A DNA stretch of 64,000 nucleotides from Alistipes sp. (lineage in GTDB: Bacteria > Bacteroidota > Bacteroidia > Bacteroidales > Rikenellaceae): assembly GCA_021201825.1 (NCBI GenBank), contig JAJQED010000016.1:62001-126000 (forward strand), given 5' to 3'. Shown piece by piece: positions 52,607 to 60,373 of the stretch. Under the pieces are notes generated by a model. The model did no database searches. It saw only the letters and a program-made list of their open reading frames with translations, and was not told the DNA's origin. Within the stretch, counting starts at the first letter, position 1. Each line of letters opens with the position of its first letter. Position numbers and translations under genes: made by a program.

Positions 52607-53635
52607 TTAATCGAGGTACTGCTGCAGGAACGCAGCGGTAAAGATAGCCAGGTCACGGGTTTGGGGAAGCTCGGCAAAACCGTTCAGCAGGCCCCAGTCG
52701 TGCGTGACGCCGTTATAGCGGATAGTGGTGCAGGGTACGCCCGCCTCGTCCAGTTTACGGCCCATCAGTTCGCCCTCGTCGCGCAGTATGTCGTTCTCGG
52801 CTACCTGGATAAGGGTAGGGGGAAGACCGCTAAGCTGTTGGGAGGTAGCGCGCACCGGCGAATAGTATATCTCATCCACGTCGGAGGGTTTGGAGGTGTA
52901 ATTGTCGAACATCCAATTCATGAGCGAGCTGGTCAGGAACCTTTGCTGGCCGTAGAGCTTCCACGATTCGTAATCGGTCGACCGGTCGGTAACGGGCCAC
53001 ATCAGCACGAGGCATTTGATCTGGGGACCGCCCTTGAATTTGGCGTTCAAGGCCGTCGCCATGGTCATGTTGCCGCCGACACTGTTACCTACGACCGCCA
53101 GCCGGCTGCCGTCCACATTTATCTCGTGGCCGTTCTCGGCGACCCATTTTGTGGCTGCATAAATCTCGTTGGTCGGCTGGGGATATTTGGCTTCGGGCGA
53201 CGGGGTGTAATTCACGAACACGGCCGCATAGCCGGATGCTACCACAACGTCACGTACCAGCCTTTTGTGGGTTTCGTAATCTCCCAGTACCCAGCCGCCG
53301 CCGTGGATAAAGATAAATGCGGGGAGTACACCGGTTTCGCCGGCCGGCCTTACGATGTTGAGTTTAAGTGTAAAACCGTCGGCGGTGATCGTCTTTTCGG
53401 ATTCGTCGATCCCAGACAGGTCGACCTTTACCGCTTTCTGCGCGTTGATAAGCACGTCCCGCGCACCCTGTACACCGAGGGATTCGACGGGGGTCGAGCT
53501 TGCGTTGAGAACTTTGAGGTAGGCTTTGGTTCCGACGCTAAGGTGGGGGTCGGAAAGGTAGTCGGGTGCCTGCTGGGCCGACAGGTGGCCGAGGGCGCAA
53601 AGGGCCGCAACGGCTAAAATGATAGTTTTTTTCAT
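52607..53635 (-). CDS. Alpha/beta hydrolase, acetyl-esterase (HSL) type, exported
   Basis: 342 residues. Signal peptide MKKTIILAVAALCALGHLSA (cut near AQQ). The hormone-sensitive-lipase-family oxyanion motif HGGG is in PAFIFIHGGGWVLGDYETHK. The nucleophile motif reads VVGNSVGGNM, where the family usually has GDSAGG, so Asn replaces Asp and Val replaces Ala; GxSxG itself is intact. The acid and histidine are likely in QVAENDILRDEG and GVTHDWGLLN. Probably a periplasmic carboxylesterase, perhaps removing acetyl groups from polysaccharides; substrate unknown. It lies directly downstream of the repeat array on the same strand. Confidence 0.87.
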   Translation of the reverse strand: MKKTIILAVAALCALGHLSAQQAPDYLSDPHLSVGTKAYLKVLNASSTPVESLGVQGARDVLINAQKAVKVDLSGIDESEKTITADGFTLKLNIVRPAGETGVLPAFIFIHGGGWVLGDYETHKRLVRDVVVASGYAAVFVNYTPSPEAKYPQPTNEIYAATKWVAENGHEINVDGSRLAVVGNSVGGNMTMATALNAKFKGGPQIKCLVLMWPVTDRSTDYESWKLYGQQRFLTSSLMNWMFDNYTSKPSDVDEIYYSPVRATSQQLSGLPPTLIQVAENDILRDEGELMGRKLDEAGVPCTTIRYNGVTHDWGLLNGFAELPQTRDLAIFTAAFLQQYLD

Positions 53636-53712
53636 CGTTACTGATCGTTAGTTTTTATTTTCCCGGCCCGTGGGGGCCTCTAACGGTCAGGCATTTTTCG
53701 TGCCATAAAGTA

Positions 53713-53949
53713 TTATGTATTACGATGTAATAAAAAGCGCCGTGATAATCCCGGTTTCTTAAATGCTGCTACGCAACGAACCGATAAGCCGTTCGCACGG
53801 TTCGTGTTGTTAGCGGGGTTGACGTTGCTCGAGTTGATGTTCAGGATGCTCGAGCGCGTAGTGCTGGAAGCCGCCTGTGACCCTGACCACCAGTAACCGT
53901 ACGTAGTAAGGTTGGTAAATACACCGGTAGTGTTGAGCCGTGTACCCAC
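53713..53949 (-). pseudogene. Array unit 1, lectin-like C-terminal fragment
   Basis: Reads RLNTTGVFTNLTTYGYWWSG, then SQAASSTTRSSILNINSSNV and NPANNTNRANGLSVRCVAAF, ending KKPGLSRRFLLHRNT. It is the most diverged unit: TYGYWWSG replaces TNGYYWSA of the others. No upstream domain in frame. Confidence 0.7.
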
Positions 53950-54085
53950 TCATAGAACATCCGCAGCCGCTGGTTTGCATGGGGTGCCGGACCTCGGCCC
54001 GGGGGCCTACCGAACGGCAGCCGATGCGTGAATACTACCGAGGACCGTAACGGACCCGGTGGGCTGCTGAATTTAATTACCTCGC

Positions 54086-54109
54086 TCCGCACAAGCGTAC
54101 CTGCGCGGA
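54086..54109. repeat. Palindromic element of the array, copy 1
   Basis: 24 bases with arms TCCGC and GCGGA; the loop side differs from the other copies. Here a C-G pair replaces the T-A pair at the fifth position, a compensating change. Confidence 0.6.
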
Positions 54110-54130
54110 CTCAGGGTTTAACTGTCGGGA

Positions 54131-54385
54131 TTACACGGCGCCTATTACAGTTGCGCCGTAATGTAAAAGAAAAAGCCATGGTATACCCCTGATTAAAAAT
54201 GCTGCTACGCAACGAACCGAAAAGCCGTTCGCACGGTTCGTGTTGTTAACGGGATTGACGGTGCCCGAGTTGATGTTCAGGTTGCTCGAGTTCGTAGCGG
54301 TGGCAGCTGACTGTGACGCCGACCAGTAGTATCCGTTGGTAGAAGTATTGCTCACTACCCCGGTAGTATTGAGCCGCCTACCCGC
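54131..54385 (-). pseudogene. Array unit 2, lectin-like C-terminal fragment
   Basis: Reads TNGYYWSASQSAATATNSSN, LNINSGTVNPVNNTNRANGF and SVRCVAAF, then an unrelated tail (LIRGIPWLFLLHYG). The middle five codons (A-A-T-A-T-N) differ from every other unit while the flanks are the same. Confidence 0.7.
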
Positions 54386-54537
54386 CGACAGCTTGTCGTT
54401 GCGGCCGCTGGAATGCCCGTTTTCCCGGACCTCAGCCTGTAGGGACTTACCGAACAGGAATACGGGACGTCTAATACCGGTACCGGGTTCCCATGACGGA
54501 AGCCGGGCCGGTGGACCGCTGAATTTTTAAACCTCTC

Positions 54538-54561
54538 TCCGTACAGACGTGCCTGTACGGA
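54538..54561. repeat. Palindromic element of the array, copy 2
   Basis: Arms TCCGTACAG and CTGTACGGA flank ACGTGC; near-perfect palindrome. Confidence 0.65.
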
Positions 54562-54657
54562 CTCCGGGCTGTTATACGGGAATATACCATGGCAGAGGAG
54601 GCCAGTACGGTAAGAACGTATGTGAGGGGAGAGGCAACCGCCGTGCTGTCGTGGTAA

Positions 54658-54848
54658 AATGCTGCTACGCAACGAACCGATAAGCCGTTCGCACGGACGT
54701 TGTTGTTAGCGGGGTTGACGTTGCCCGAGTTGATGTTCAGGTTGCTCGAGCGGACCTCGGCGGAAGCCGCCTGTGACGCCGACCAGTAGTAGCCGTTCGT
54801 AGAGGTATTGGCCATAGCACCGGTATTGTAGGCCCGCCAACCCGCAAA
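54658..54848 (-). pseudogene. Array unit 3, lectin-like C-terminal fragment
   Basis: Reads WRAYNTGAMANTSTNGYYWS, ASQAASAEVRSSNLNINSGN and VNPANNNVRANGLSVRCVAA. It is in frame with unit 4 across the intervening stretch, which may be chance because spacer translation shows no domain. Confidence 0.7.
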
Positions 54849-54993
54849 ATTTCTAGCGGCCGCTGGAATGGATGCCCTGCCGGACTTCAGTCCCGTGGGA
54901 GCCCTACCGAACAGCGGGACATCCGCATAACTACCGGTACCGTCCGCTCGTAATGCGGACCGACCGGTGGGCCGCTGAATTTCAATACCTCGC

Positions 54994-55017
54994 TCCGTAC
55001 GGGCATGCCCGTACGGA
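54994..55017. repeat. Palindromic element of the array, copy 3
   Basis: A perfect 24-base palindrome, arm TCCGTACGGGCA; the most symmetric of the four copies. Confidence 0.7.
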
Positions 55018-55113
55018 CTCCGGGTAACGGCGGGGTGCCGCCTCTCCTTTTCAGTAAATATAAGAACGATCGAAAATATGAGCGCCGGGGTTATTCCGCA
55101 GACCTGTTTGTGG

Positions 55114-55313
55114 AATGCTGCTACGCAACGAACCGAAAAGCCGTTCGCACGTTGGTTCTGGTTAGCGGGGTTGACGTTGCTCGAGTTGATGTTCAGGTTG
55201 CTCGAGTAGATAGCATTGGTAGCGGACTGTGACGCCGACCAGTAGTAGCCGTTCGTAGATGTGTTGGTCATAACACCGGTAGAGTTGTGCCGCAAACCCG
55301 CCCGTCCCTGCAA
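55114..55313 (-). pseudogene. Array unit 4, lectin-like C-terminal fragment
   Basis: Reads LRHNSTGVMTNTSTNGYYWS, ASQSATNAIYSSNLNINSSN and VNPANQNQRANGFSVRCVAA. First unit in the direction of the minus strand; only a palindrome, a spacer and the hairpin/promoter-like element at 55561 lie upstream before lpdA. Confidence 0.7.
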
Positions 55314-55474
55314 CCGAAGCAGCCGCTGGAATACATGTGGTACCCGGACTTCCGGACCTTGCGGTCCATACCGAACAGGTGCCCCGTGTTGGATTCTATT
55401 ACCGGTTGCCGGCGATCACAAATAGTTTCGTGTGACTACGGCCGCCGGTGGGCTGCTGAATTTCAGGGCCTCCC

Positions 55475-55498
55475 TCCGTACAAGCGTGCCTGTACGGA
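55475..55498. repeat. Palindromic element of the array, copy 4
   Basis: Arms TCCGTAC and GTACGGA with a partly symmetric centre. First copy in the direction of the minus strand. Confidence 0.65.
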
Positions 55499-55560
55499 CT
55501 CAGGGCCTTTTCCGTGTCGGCGAAAGAACACACCGGCACTCATTAACATGACAAAGAACA

Positions 55561-55605
55561 AAATCCGGTACCTGCAAAGATACCGGATTTAGCTTTAAGT
55601 CCAAA
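55561..55605 (-). promoter_or_regulatory. Hairpin with embedded promoter boxes between lpdA and the array
   Basis: AAATCCGGTA (55561-55570) and TACCGGATTT (55581-55590) form a perfect 10-base inverted repeat with a 10-base loop. On the minus strand the stem is followed by TGTTCTTTG, so it can be the lpdA terminator. The same stretch contains minus-strand TTTG (55605-55602), 19 bases, and TATCTTTG (55582-55575), an exact promoter match at classical spacing reading into the array. The two readings are alternatives. Confidence 0.45.
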
Positions 55606-55669
55606 AATCAAACTACAATATTTTAACAGATGCCTGCCCGGTATCGCTTGCCGGGCCAAGAGTGACGGA

Positions 55670-57028
55670 TCAATGAGCGAAAAGTGTTTCCCTGATAATT
55701 TCAGAAACGGTGGGGTGGGGAAAGATCACCCGTTCCAGTTCGCCCACGGTTATGCCCCGTTCGATCGCCGTGCAGGCCCCGAAGATCATCTCACTGCAGG
55801 GGTTGCCGATCATATGCACCCCTATTACCCGGTTGCCGGCATTCTCCACAATGACCTTGCAAAGGCCGTTCACACTATCGTTTTCCACGACGAAGCGCCC
55901 GGCGTAGGCCATTGGCAGTTTGAGTTCCCGGGCGTCGATGCCCGCCGCCACGGCAGAATCGAGGGTATGGCCGGTCCCCGCAACTTCGGGATTGGTATAT
56001 ACCACCCCGGGCACGGCGTCGTATTTCATCCGGTCGGGATCGCCGGTGAGGTTGTTCACCACCACTTCCGCCTCACGGCTGGCCGTATGCGCCAGCATCG
56101 AGAAGCCGGTAACGTCCCCGGCCGCATAAACTCCGGGTATATTGGTCCGCATATATTCGTCCACTAATATCCCTTTCGGGCCTGTTTGCACCCCGAGGTT
56201 TTCCAACCCGAATCCCGTGGTAACCGCTTTGCGGCCCACGCTGACCAGTATGCGCTCCGCCGTGACCCGGTGTGATTCTCCACCGTTGTCCGTAAATTCC
56301 ACGGTATTCCCGTCCACAGCGGTTACCCTGCACCCCAGGTTGAACTTTACTCCTTTACGGGTGTAATGTTCACGGAGCATGGCGCTTATTTCGGTGTCGA
56401 GGCCGCCCAGTATTTCCGGCATCATTTCTATTACCGTTACCTCCGTACCGAGGGTGCTGAAGAATCCGGCAAATTCCATCCCGATAACTCCGCCCCCGAT
56501 AACAACCAGGGAAGCGGGACGATCCCTAGCCGCAAGGATCTCGCGGCTCGTCAGCACGGTTGCACCGGCATCCGCAATTCCCGGGATAGGCGGCACGAAA
56601 GCCTCGGAACCGGTGCAGATAAGCAGGTTACGGGCGGCATGGGTCTCACCGGCGGTCTCGATATTAATTTGATCCCCGCTGCGGCCGGTGATCGTGGCGG
56701 CCGATTTTATGACCGTCACGTTATGGGCTTTCATCTTGGCCCCGACGCCGGCTACCAGCCGCCGCACTACCCTGTTCTTGCGGTCCATTATCTTCTGGAA
56801 GTCGAAGCCGGTTTCGCCTGCCGTGACACCGTATTTGGCGGCCCCGAGACAACTTTCATAGATTTTCGCGCTGTACAGAAGCGTCTTGGTCGGTATGCAT
56901 CCCTCGTTTAGGCATACTCCTCCCAATGCTTCTTTCTCGAACAGCACAACCGCCAGCCCTTTGGCACCGGCACGCTCGGCCGCCACATACCCGGCCGGCC
57001 CGCCGCCTATTATCGCAAGATCGTACAT
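55670..57028 (-). CDS. lpdA: Dihydrolipoyl dehydrogenase
   Basis: 452 residues. FAD-binding GGGPAGYVAAERAG at the N-terminus, the redox disulfide Cys39/Cys44 in GGVCLNEGCIPTKTL, the NAD-binding VVIGGGVIGMEFAGFF, the second FAD motif VYAAGDVTGFSMLAHTAS, and the C-terminal His-Glu pair in FPHPTVSEIIRETLF. It reoxidises lipoamide in 2-oxoacid dehydrogenase or glycine-cleavage complexes; no partner gene is adjacent, so which complex it serves cannot be told. Divergent from kdsD. Confidence 0.95.
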   Translation of the reverse strand: MYDLAIIGGGPAGYVAAERAGAKGLAVVLFEKEALGGVCLNEGCIPTKTLLYSAKIYESCLGAAKYGVTAGETGFDFQKIMDRKNRVVRRLVAGVGAKMKAHNVTVIKSAATITGRSGDQINIETAGETHAARNLLICTGSEAFVPPIPGIADAGATVLTSREILAARDRPASLVVIGGGVIGMEFAGFFSTLGTEVTVIEMMPEILGGLDTEISAMLREHYTRKGVKFNLGCRVTAVDGNTVEFTDNGGESHRVTAERILVSVGRKAVTTGFGLENLGVQTGPKGILVDEYMRTNIPGVYAAGDVTGFSMLAHTASREAEVVVNNLTGDPDRMKYDAVPGVVYTNPEVAGTGHTLDSAVAAGIDARELKLPMAYAGRFVVENDSVNGLCKVIVENAGNRVIGVHMIGNPCSEMIFGACTAIERGITVGELERVIFPHPTVSEIIRETLFAH

Positions 57029-57123
57029 AGTATTCCCTGTTTTTTGTCAGAATGTAAAGTTAATAATTCCCGGCCAATATCTGCGAACACCGCCAGGGAG
57101 CTGTCGGTTATGCTAAAATTGGT

Positions 57124-57131
57124 TATCTTTG
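57124..57131 (+). promoter_or_regulatory. Candidate -7 box for kdsD
   Basis: TATCTTTG, exact TAnnTTTG. Transcription from about 57138 supports the ATG at 57177 over the ATG at 57129. Confidence 0.5.
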
Positions 57132-57176
57132 GTACCGTATTGTGATACGGACCGACCGAAATTAACGTCTCTAACA

Positions 57177-58121
57177 ATGGGCGATATAAAACAGAGCGCT
57201 TTAAATACCATAAACACCGAGGCCGAGGCCGTAAGGGGCCTTGCCGCCCTGCTCACTGAAGATTTCGAGCAGGCAGTTCGTGCGATCCTCGCCTGCGGCG
57301 GTAAGGTTATCGTGACCGGTATGGGCAAATCGGGCATAGTGGGAAAAAAAATTGCCGCGACCCTCGCCAGTACCGGAACCCCGTCTTTCTTCCTCCATCC
57401 GGGGGAGGCATACCACGGGGACCTGGGAATGATCGAGCCGCACGATATTGTGCTCGCGTTGGCGAACTCCGGGGCCACGGACGAAGTGCTGAAACTTATC
57501 CCGTTCCTCAAAAGCCGGGGCAATACCATTATTGCCATGACCGGCAAGCCGGAATCCCTGCTGGCAAAACATGCCGATTACCATATCAACGTTTCGGTCC
57601 CTGCCGAGGCTTGCCCGATGAACCTGGCCCCGACAAGTTCGACCACGGCTATGCTCGTTATGGGCGATGCGCTGGCCGTAGCGCTCATGCAGGAGCGTAA
57701 TTTCTCGCCGGAGGAGTATGCCGTTTTCCATCCCGGGGGGAGTCTCGGGCGCCGGCTGCTGACCCGGGTATCGGACGTGATGCGGCGCGATGTTCCGCGG
57801 ATACCGGGAGACATGCCGCTCGGGCAGGTGATCATCGCGATCTCGGAGGCACGGATGGGGATTGCCGCCGTTATGGACGGGGAAAGGCTGGCCGGGGTAA
57901 TTACGGACGGGGACATACGCCGTGCAATGGCTAAATATGAGAGCGGGTTCTTCGGCCGCAAGGCTGAGCAGATCATGACCCCGGACCCGAAAACAATTGG
58001 CCCCGGCGAACTGGTAAGCGTAGCCGAGGAAATTATGCACAAGAACCGCATCCATTCCCTTATCGTATCCAACGGTGACGGGTCGGTGGAGGGGGTCGTG
58101 GAATTTTTCCATGTCTCTTGA
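57177..58121 (+). CDS. kdsD: Arabinose-5-phosphate isomerase (KpsF/GutQ family)
   Basis: 314 residues from ATG 57177 (MGDIKQSALNTINTEAEAVR). An N-terminal SIS domain (GKVIVTGMGKSGIVGKKIAA, TPSFFLHPGEAYHGDLGMIE, ALANSGATDEVLKLIPFLKS) is followed by two CBS domains (SDVMRRDVPRIPGDMPLGQV and KAEQIMTPDPKTIGPGELVS). It converts ribulose-5-phosphate to arabinose-5-phosphate, the first committed step of Kdo synthesis. Two genes of this pathway are in the window (see kdsC), in separate places. Confidence 0.94.
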   Translation: MGDIKQSALNTINTEAEAVRGLAALLTEDFEQAVRAILACGGKVIVTGMGKSGIVGKKIAATLASTGTPSFFLHPGEAYHGDLGMIEPHDIVLALANSGATDEVLKLIPFLKSRGNTIIAMTGKPESLLAKHADYHINVSVPAEACPMNLAPTSSTTAMLVMGDALAVALMQERNFSPEEYAVFHPGGSLGRRLLTRVSDVMRRDVPRIPGDMPLGQVIIAISEARMGIAAVMDGERLAGVITDGDIRRAMAKYESGFFGRKAEQIMTPDPKTIGPGELVSVAEEIMHKNRIHSLIVSNGDGSVEGVVEFFHVS

Positions 58122-58177
58122 GGCCGGTATTATAATGTACGTGGCTTACGGTTTGCAATGGTAAGATAAAAGGACAT

Positions 58178-59386
58178 ATGAGAATTACCGACATATTCAA
58201 AGTTTTAATGCCGGCCGCTTTTCTGCTGGTATTATCCTCCTGCGGGAATAACGACGAAGGGGGTGACGGTCCGGATTGCATTCCCGTAGGAAAGATAAGC
58301 ACTAAAAATACGGTGCTGGTTTACCTGGGGGTGGACAACAAGGATTTCTATACCGAGGGGAAAGAAAAGATAGACATACTGGTCAACAGCTGGTCGGACA
58401 GTTACGATGGGAATATGGTCGTGATGGCCGACGTGAGCAGCCGGTCCGGGATGAGTGACGACGCGGTACTGGTGCGCATTGGCAATACCGAGACGTGCGG
58501 ACACGGGGCCGATACGGTAAAGACCTACCATAATCCCGACTCTTCGGACCCGGAATTTATGAAACAGGTCTGGGAGGATGTCATAGAGTTATACCCTGCG
58601 GAGCGGTACGGCATGGTGGTCCTTTCGCACGCGATGGGCTGGCTGCCTTATGACCTTTACAAAAGTCCGGAGTCCCGGGCACTGATAGAGGATAACGGCA
58701 GTTATATGGAACTGGAGGATTTCGCCGGGGCAGTTCCCCGACTGGAATACCTTATCTGTGACCTTTGTTTCATGGCTGGCGTGGAAGTGGCCTATGAGCT
58801 TAAGGACAAGGTTAACTATCTTGTGGCTTCGCCTGCGGAGGTGCTGGTACCGGGATTCGATTACAGCAGAATGATGCCCCGGTTGCTTAAAACCGAATTT
58901 ACGGAGGCGGATATAATACAGGTCGCTTATGATTTTTACGAAACATTCCGGGACGGTAAATATTATTCCAACGACCTCTATAAGTCTGCTACGGTAAGCG
59001 TAGTCAAGAACTCCGAACTTCCCGCGCTGGCAGAGACTGTGCGGGATCTTATCGATTGGGACGTTCTTACCGCACAGGGAGATACCCTGGTAGACCAAGT
59101 GCAGGATTTTTTCCCTTACCGAAAATTCTACCACGACCTCGGGGACCTTATCGCCCATCTTTATCCGGATGACGAAGATATTGCCGGGCGGTTCCGGCAG
59201 GTGCTGGACCAGTGTGTGATCGCCGAATACCACACCGACCATTTCTATACGGCTTCACCTTATCCGGGGGCCGGACATGCCATAGATGCATTTTGTGGGC
59301 TGACAACCTATATTCCACGGACGGCCTACCCGTCGCTAAACGAATATTATACCACCCTCTCCTGGTTCGACGCCGTATACCGGTAA
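58178..59386 (+). CDS. Clostripain-family (C11) cysteine peptidase, lipoprotein
   Basis: 402 residues. Lipoprotein signal MRITDIFKVLMPAAFLLVLSSC with Cys22. The C11 catalytic dyad is visible: His151 in MVVLSHAMGWLP and Cys197 in YLICDLCFMAGVEVAYELKD. Family members cleave after basic residues and are often secreted or surface-attached in gut Bacteroidales. No separate propeptide cleavage site can be read, and the substrate is unknown. 56 bases downstream of kdsD; a terminator follows 23 bases after the stop. Confidence 0.87.
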   Translation: MRITDIFKVLMPAAFLLVLSSCGNNDEGGDGPDCIPVGKISTKNTVLVYLGVDNKDFYTEGKEKIDILVNSWSDSYDGNMVVMADVSSRSGMSDDAVLVRIGNTETCGHGADTVKTYHNPDSSDPEFMKQVWEDVIELYPAERYGMVVLSHAMGWLPYDLYKSPESRALIEDNGSYMELEDFAGAVPRLEYLICDLCFMAGVEVAYELKDKVNYLVASPAEVLVPGFDYSRMMPRLLKTEFTEADIIQVAYDFYETFRDGKYYSNDLYKSATVSVVKNSELPALAETVRDLIDWDVLTAQGDTLVDQVQDFFPYRKFYHDLGDLIAHLYPDDEDIAGRFRQVLDQCVIAEYHTDHFYTASPYPGAGHAIDAFCGLTTYIPRTAYPSLNEYYTTLSWFDAVYR

Positions 59387-59409
59387 GACGGGAAACGACG
59401 GACGGTAAG

Positions 59410-59437
59410 GCTCCCGGACCTCCGGGAGCTTTATTTT
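59410..59437 (+). terminator. Terminator of the C11 peptidase gene
   Basis: GCTCCCGG (59410-59417) pairs perfectly with CCGGGAGC (59422-59429) around ACCT, then TTTATTTT. Confidence 0.92.
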
Positions 59438-59558
59438 GCCCGTCAGGAAGATGAGCCGACAGCGTTCCCGTAAATTCGTTCGTCGGGTTTATTGCACCGT
59501 TGGTCGGGAAAAGGGTATCACCGGGCGGTTCGGCTTATATGGAACGGCTGTATCTGAT

Positions 59559-59566
59559 TACTTTTG
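59559..59566 (+). promoter_or_regulatory. Candidate -7 box for the LiaF-like gene
   Basis: TACTTTTG, exact TAnnTTTG, 51 bases before the ATG at 59617. The rest of the 59438-59616 gap shows nothing I can name. Confidence 0.45.
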
Positions 59567-59616
59567 AGCCGTGGGAGAACATTCCCGGTTATGGTAAACA
59601 TTAATTCACGAAGCAT

Positions 59617-60372
59617 ATGGAAGCTACCCGAAAAAAAGAGCGCGCAGAGCACAAACGGCCTAAACCAACGAGAAAAACCGGACGGTTATCCGGCATATTT
59701 TTCGGCCTTATCCTGATAATTGCCGGTGTAGTCGCTTTAATGTATAGGACCGGGACAGTCTCCCAGTATGTATATTCCACCCTGTTTTCATGGCCCATAC
59801 TGGCGATCCTTGCCGGTATTTATTTTCTCTTTTACCGGTATTATACCACGGCCATGGTATGCATAGCCGGAGGTTTTTTTTTCCTCTTGCCTAAACTGAT
59901 AGACACTGACTGGCAATGGGCCTCGGTTTATTGGCCGGTCGTAGTGGTTTTAGCCGGGTTGTGGATCGTAATAAATGCTTTCCGGCCCTCCCCCCGGCGC
60001 CGCAAACGGGATTGGAAAGCCGACCCGAAGACCGGTACCGGATTTGTCAACATTGACACAACCCTCGGCGGTTCCGAACATATCATTTTCGAAGAGGTGT
60101 TCAGGGGCGGTTTTATCCATGCCAAATTAAGCGGCACGACTCTCGACCTGAGGCATACCCGTTTGGAAGAGGGAGAAACCTATATAGATGTGGACGCAAC
60201 CCTTGCGGGGATCGAGTTGTATGTGCCTGCCGGATGGGAGGTCGTCGCGCAGGTCCACAGCGTTGTAGGGGGTGTGGAAGATAAACGGCGGGAATCAGTC
60301 GGGGAAACTTCAAACCGTAAACTGGTCCTCACCGGCAAACTGACCCTGTCCGGGATCGAGATCAAGTCCTGA
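59617..60372 (+). CDS. LiaF-like membrane protein (DUF5668 plus LiaF C-terminal domain)
   Basis: 251 residues. A basic N-terminus, then four membrane helices (about 25-125: LSGIFFGLILIIAGVVALMY, WPILAILAGIYFLFY, VYWPVVVVLAGLWIVINAF), then a cytoplasmic or periplasmic beta domain of the LiaF C-terminal type (FVNIDTTLGGSEHIIFEEVF, LAGIELYVPAGWEVVAQVHS). In Firmicutes LiaF restrains an envelope-stress response; in Bacteroidota the role is untested. It is one base away from a LytTR-type regulator, suggesting that the pair forms a membrane sensor and output. Confidence 0.78.
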   Translation: MEATRKKERAEHKRPKPTRKTGRLSGIFFGLILIIAGVVALMYRTGTVSQYVYSTLFSWPILAILAGIYFLFYRYYTTAMVCIAGGFFFLLPKLIDTDWQWASVYWPVVVVLAGLWIVINAFRPSPRRRKRDWKADPKTGTGFVNIDTTLGGSEHIIFEEVFRGGFIHAKLSGTTLDLRHTRLEEGETYIDVDATLAGIELYVPAGWEVVAQVHSVVGGVEDKRRESVGETSNRKLVLTGKLTLSGIEIKS

Positions 60373-60373
60373 T

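Larger units (their letters stand above)
53713..55510 (-). repeat. Four-unit tandem array of lectin-like C-terminal gene fragments
   Basis: Four units in the same orientation, spaced 436, 460 and 456 bases when measured at the shared 3' end (bases 53764, 54200, 54660, 55116). On the minus strand each unit has a palindrome, a conserved block (AAATTCAGC..CCCACCGG-like), a divergent stretch, then a coding-like part ending in RANG(F/L)SVRCVAAF. The last part belongs to the FISUMP/C-type-lectin-like C-terminus (TNGYYWSASQ...NVNPAN). No unit has a complete domain, a signal peptide or a convincing start codon. Frames 3 and 4 happen to be joined in one open frame (55313-54471). I found no recombinase, reverse transcriptase or template repeat in the window. 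Confidence 0.85.

Noticed and set aside
54471..55313. 280-residue open frame spanning array units 3 and 4 as one protein
   Set aside because: The two units are exactly 456 bases apart (a multiple of three), which keeps the frame open, but the segment between them has no domain and the other units are in different frames.
53713..55510. Diversity-generating retroelement target repeats
   Set aside because: The lectin-like ends look like such targets, but differences among the four units are not limited to adenines of one template (e.g. TAC versus TGG, GCG versus GGG, ACG versus GTC), and no reverse transcriptase, Avd or template repeat is in the window. It remains possible only with an element elsewhere.
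55287..55592. 101-residue plus-strand frame next to the array
   Set aside because: It is antisense to unit 4 and its spacer, arginine/proline-rich, and has no homologue I recognise.
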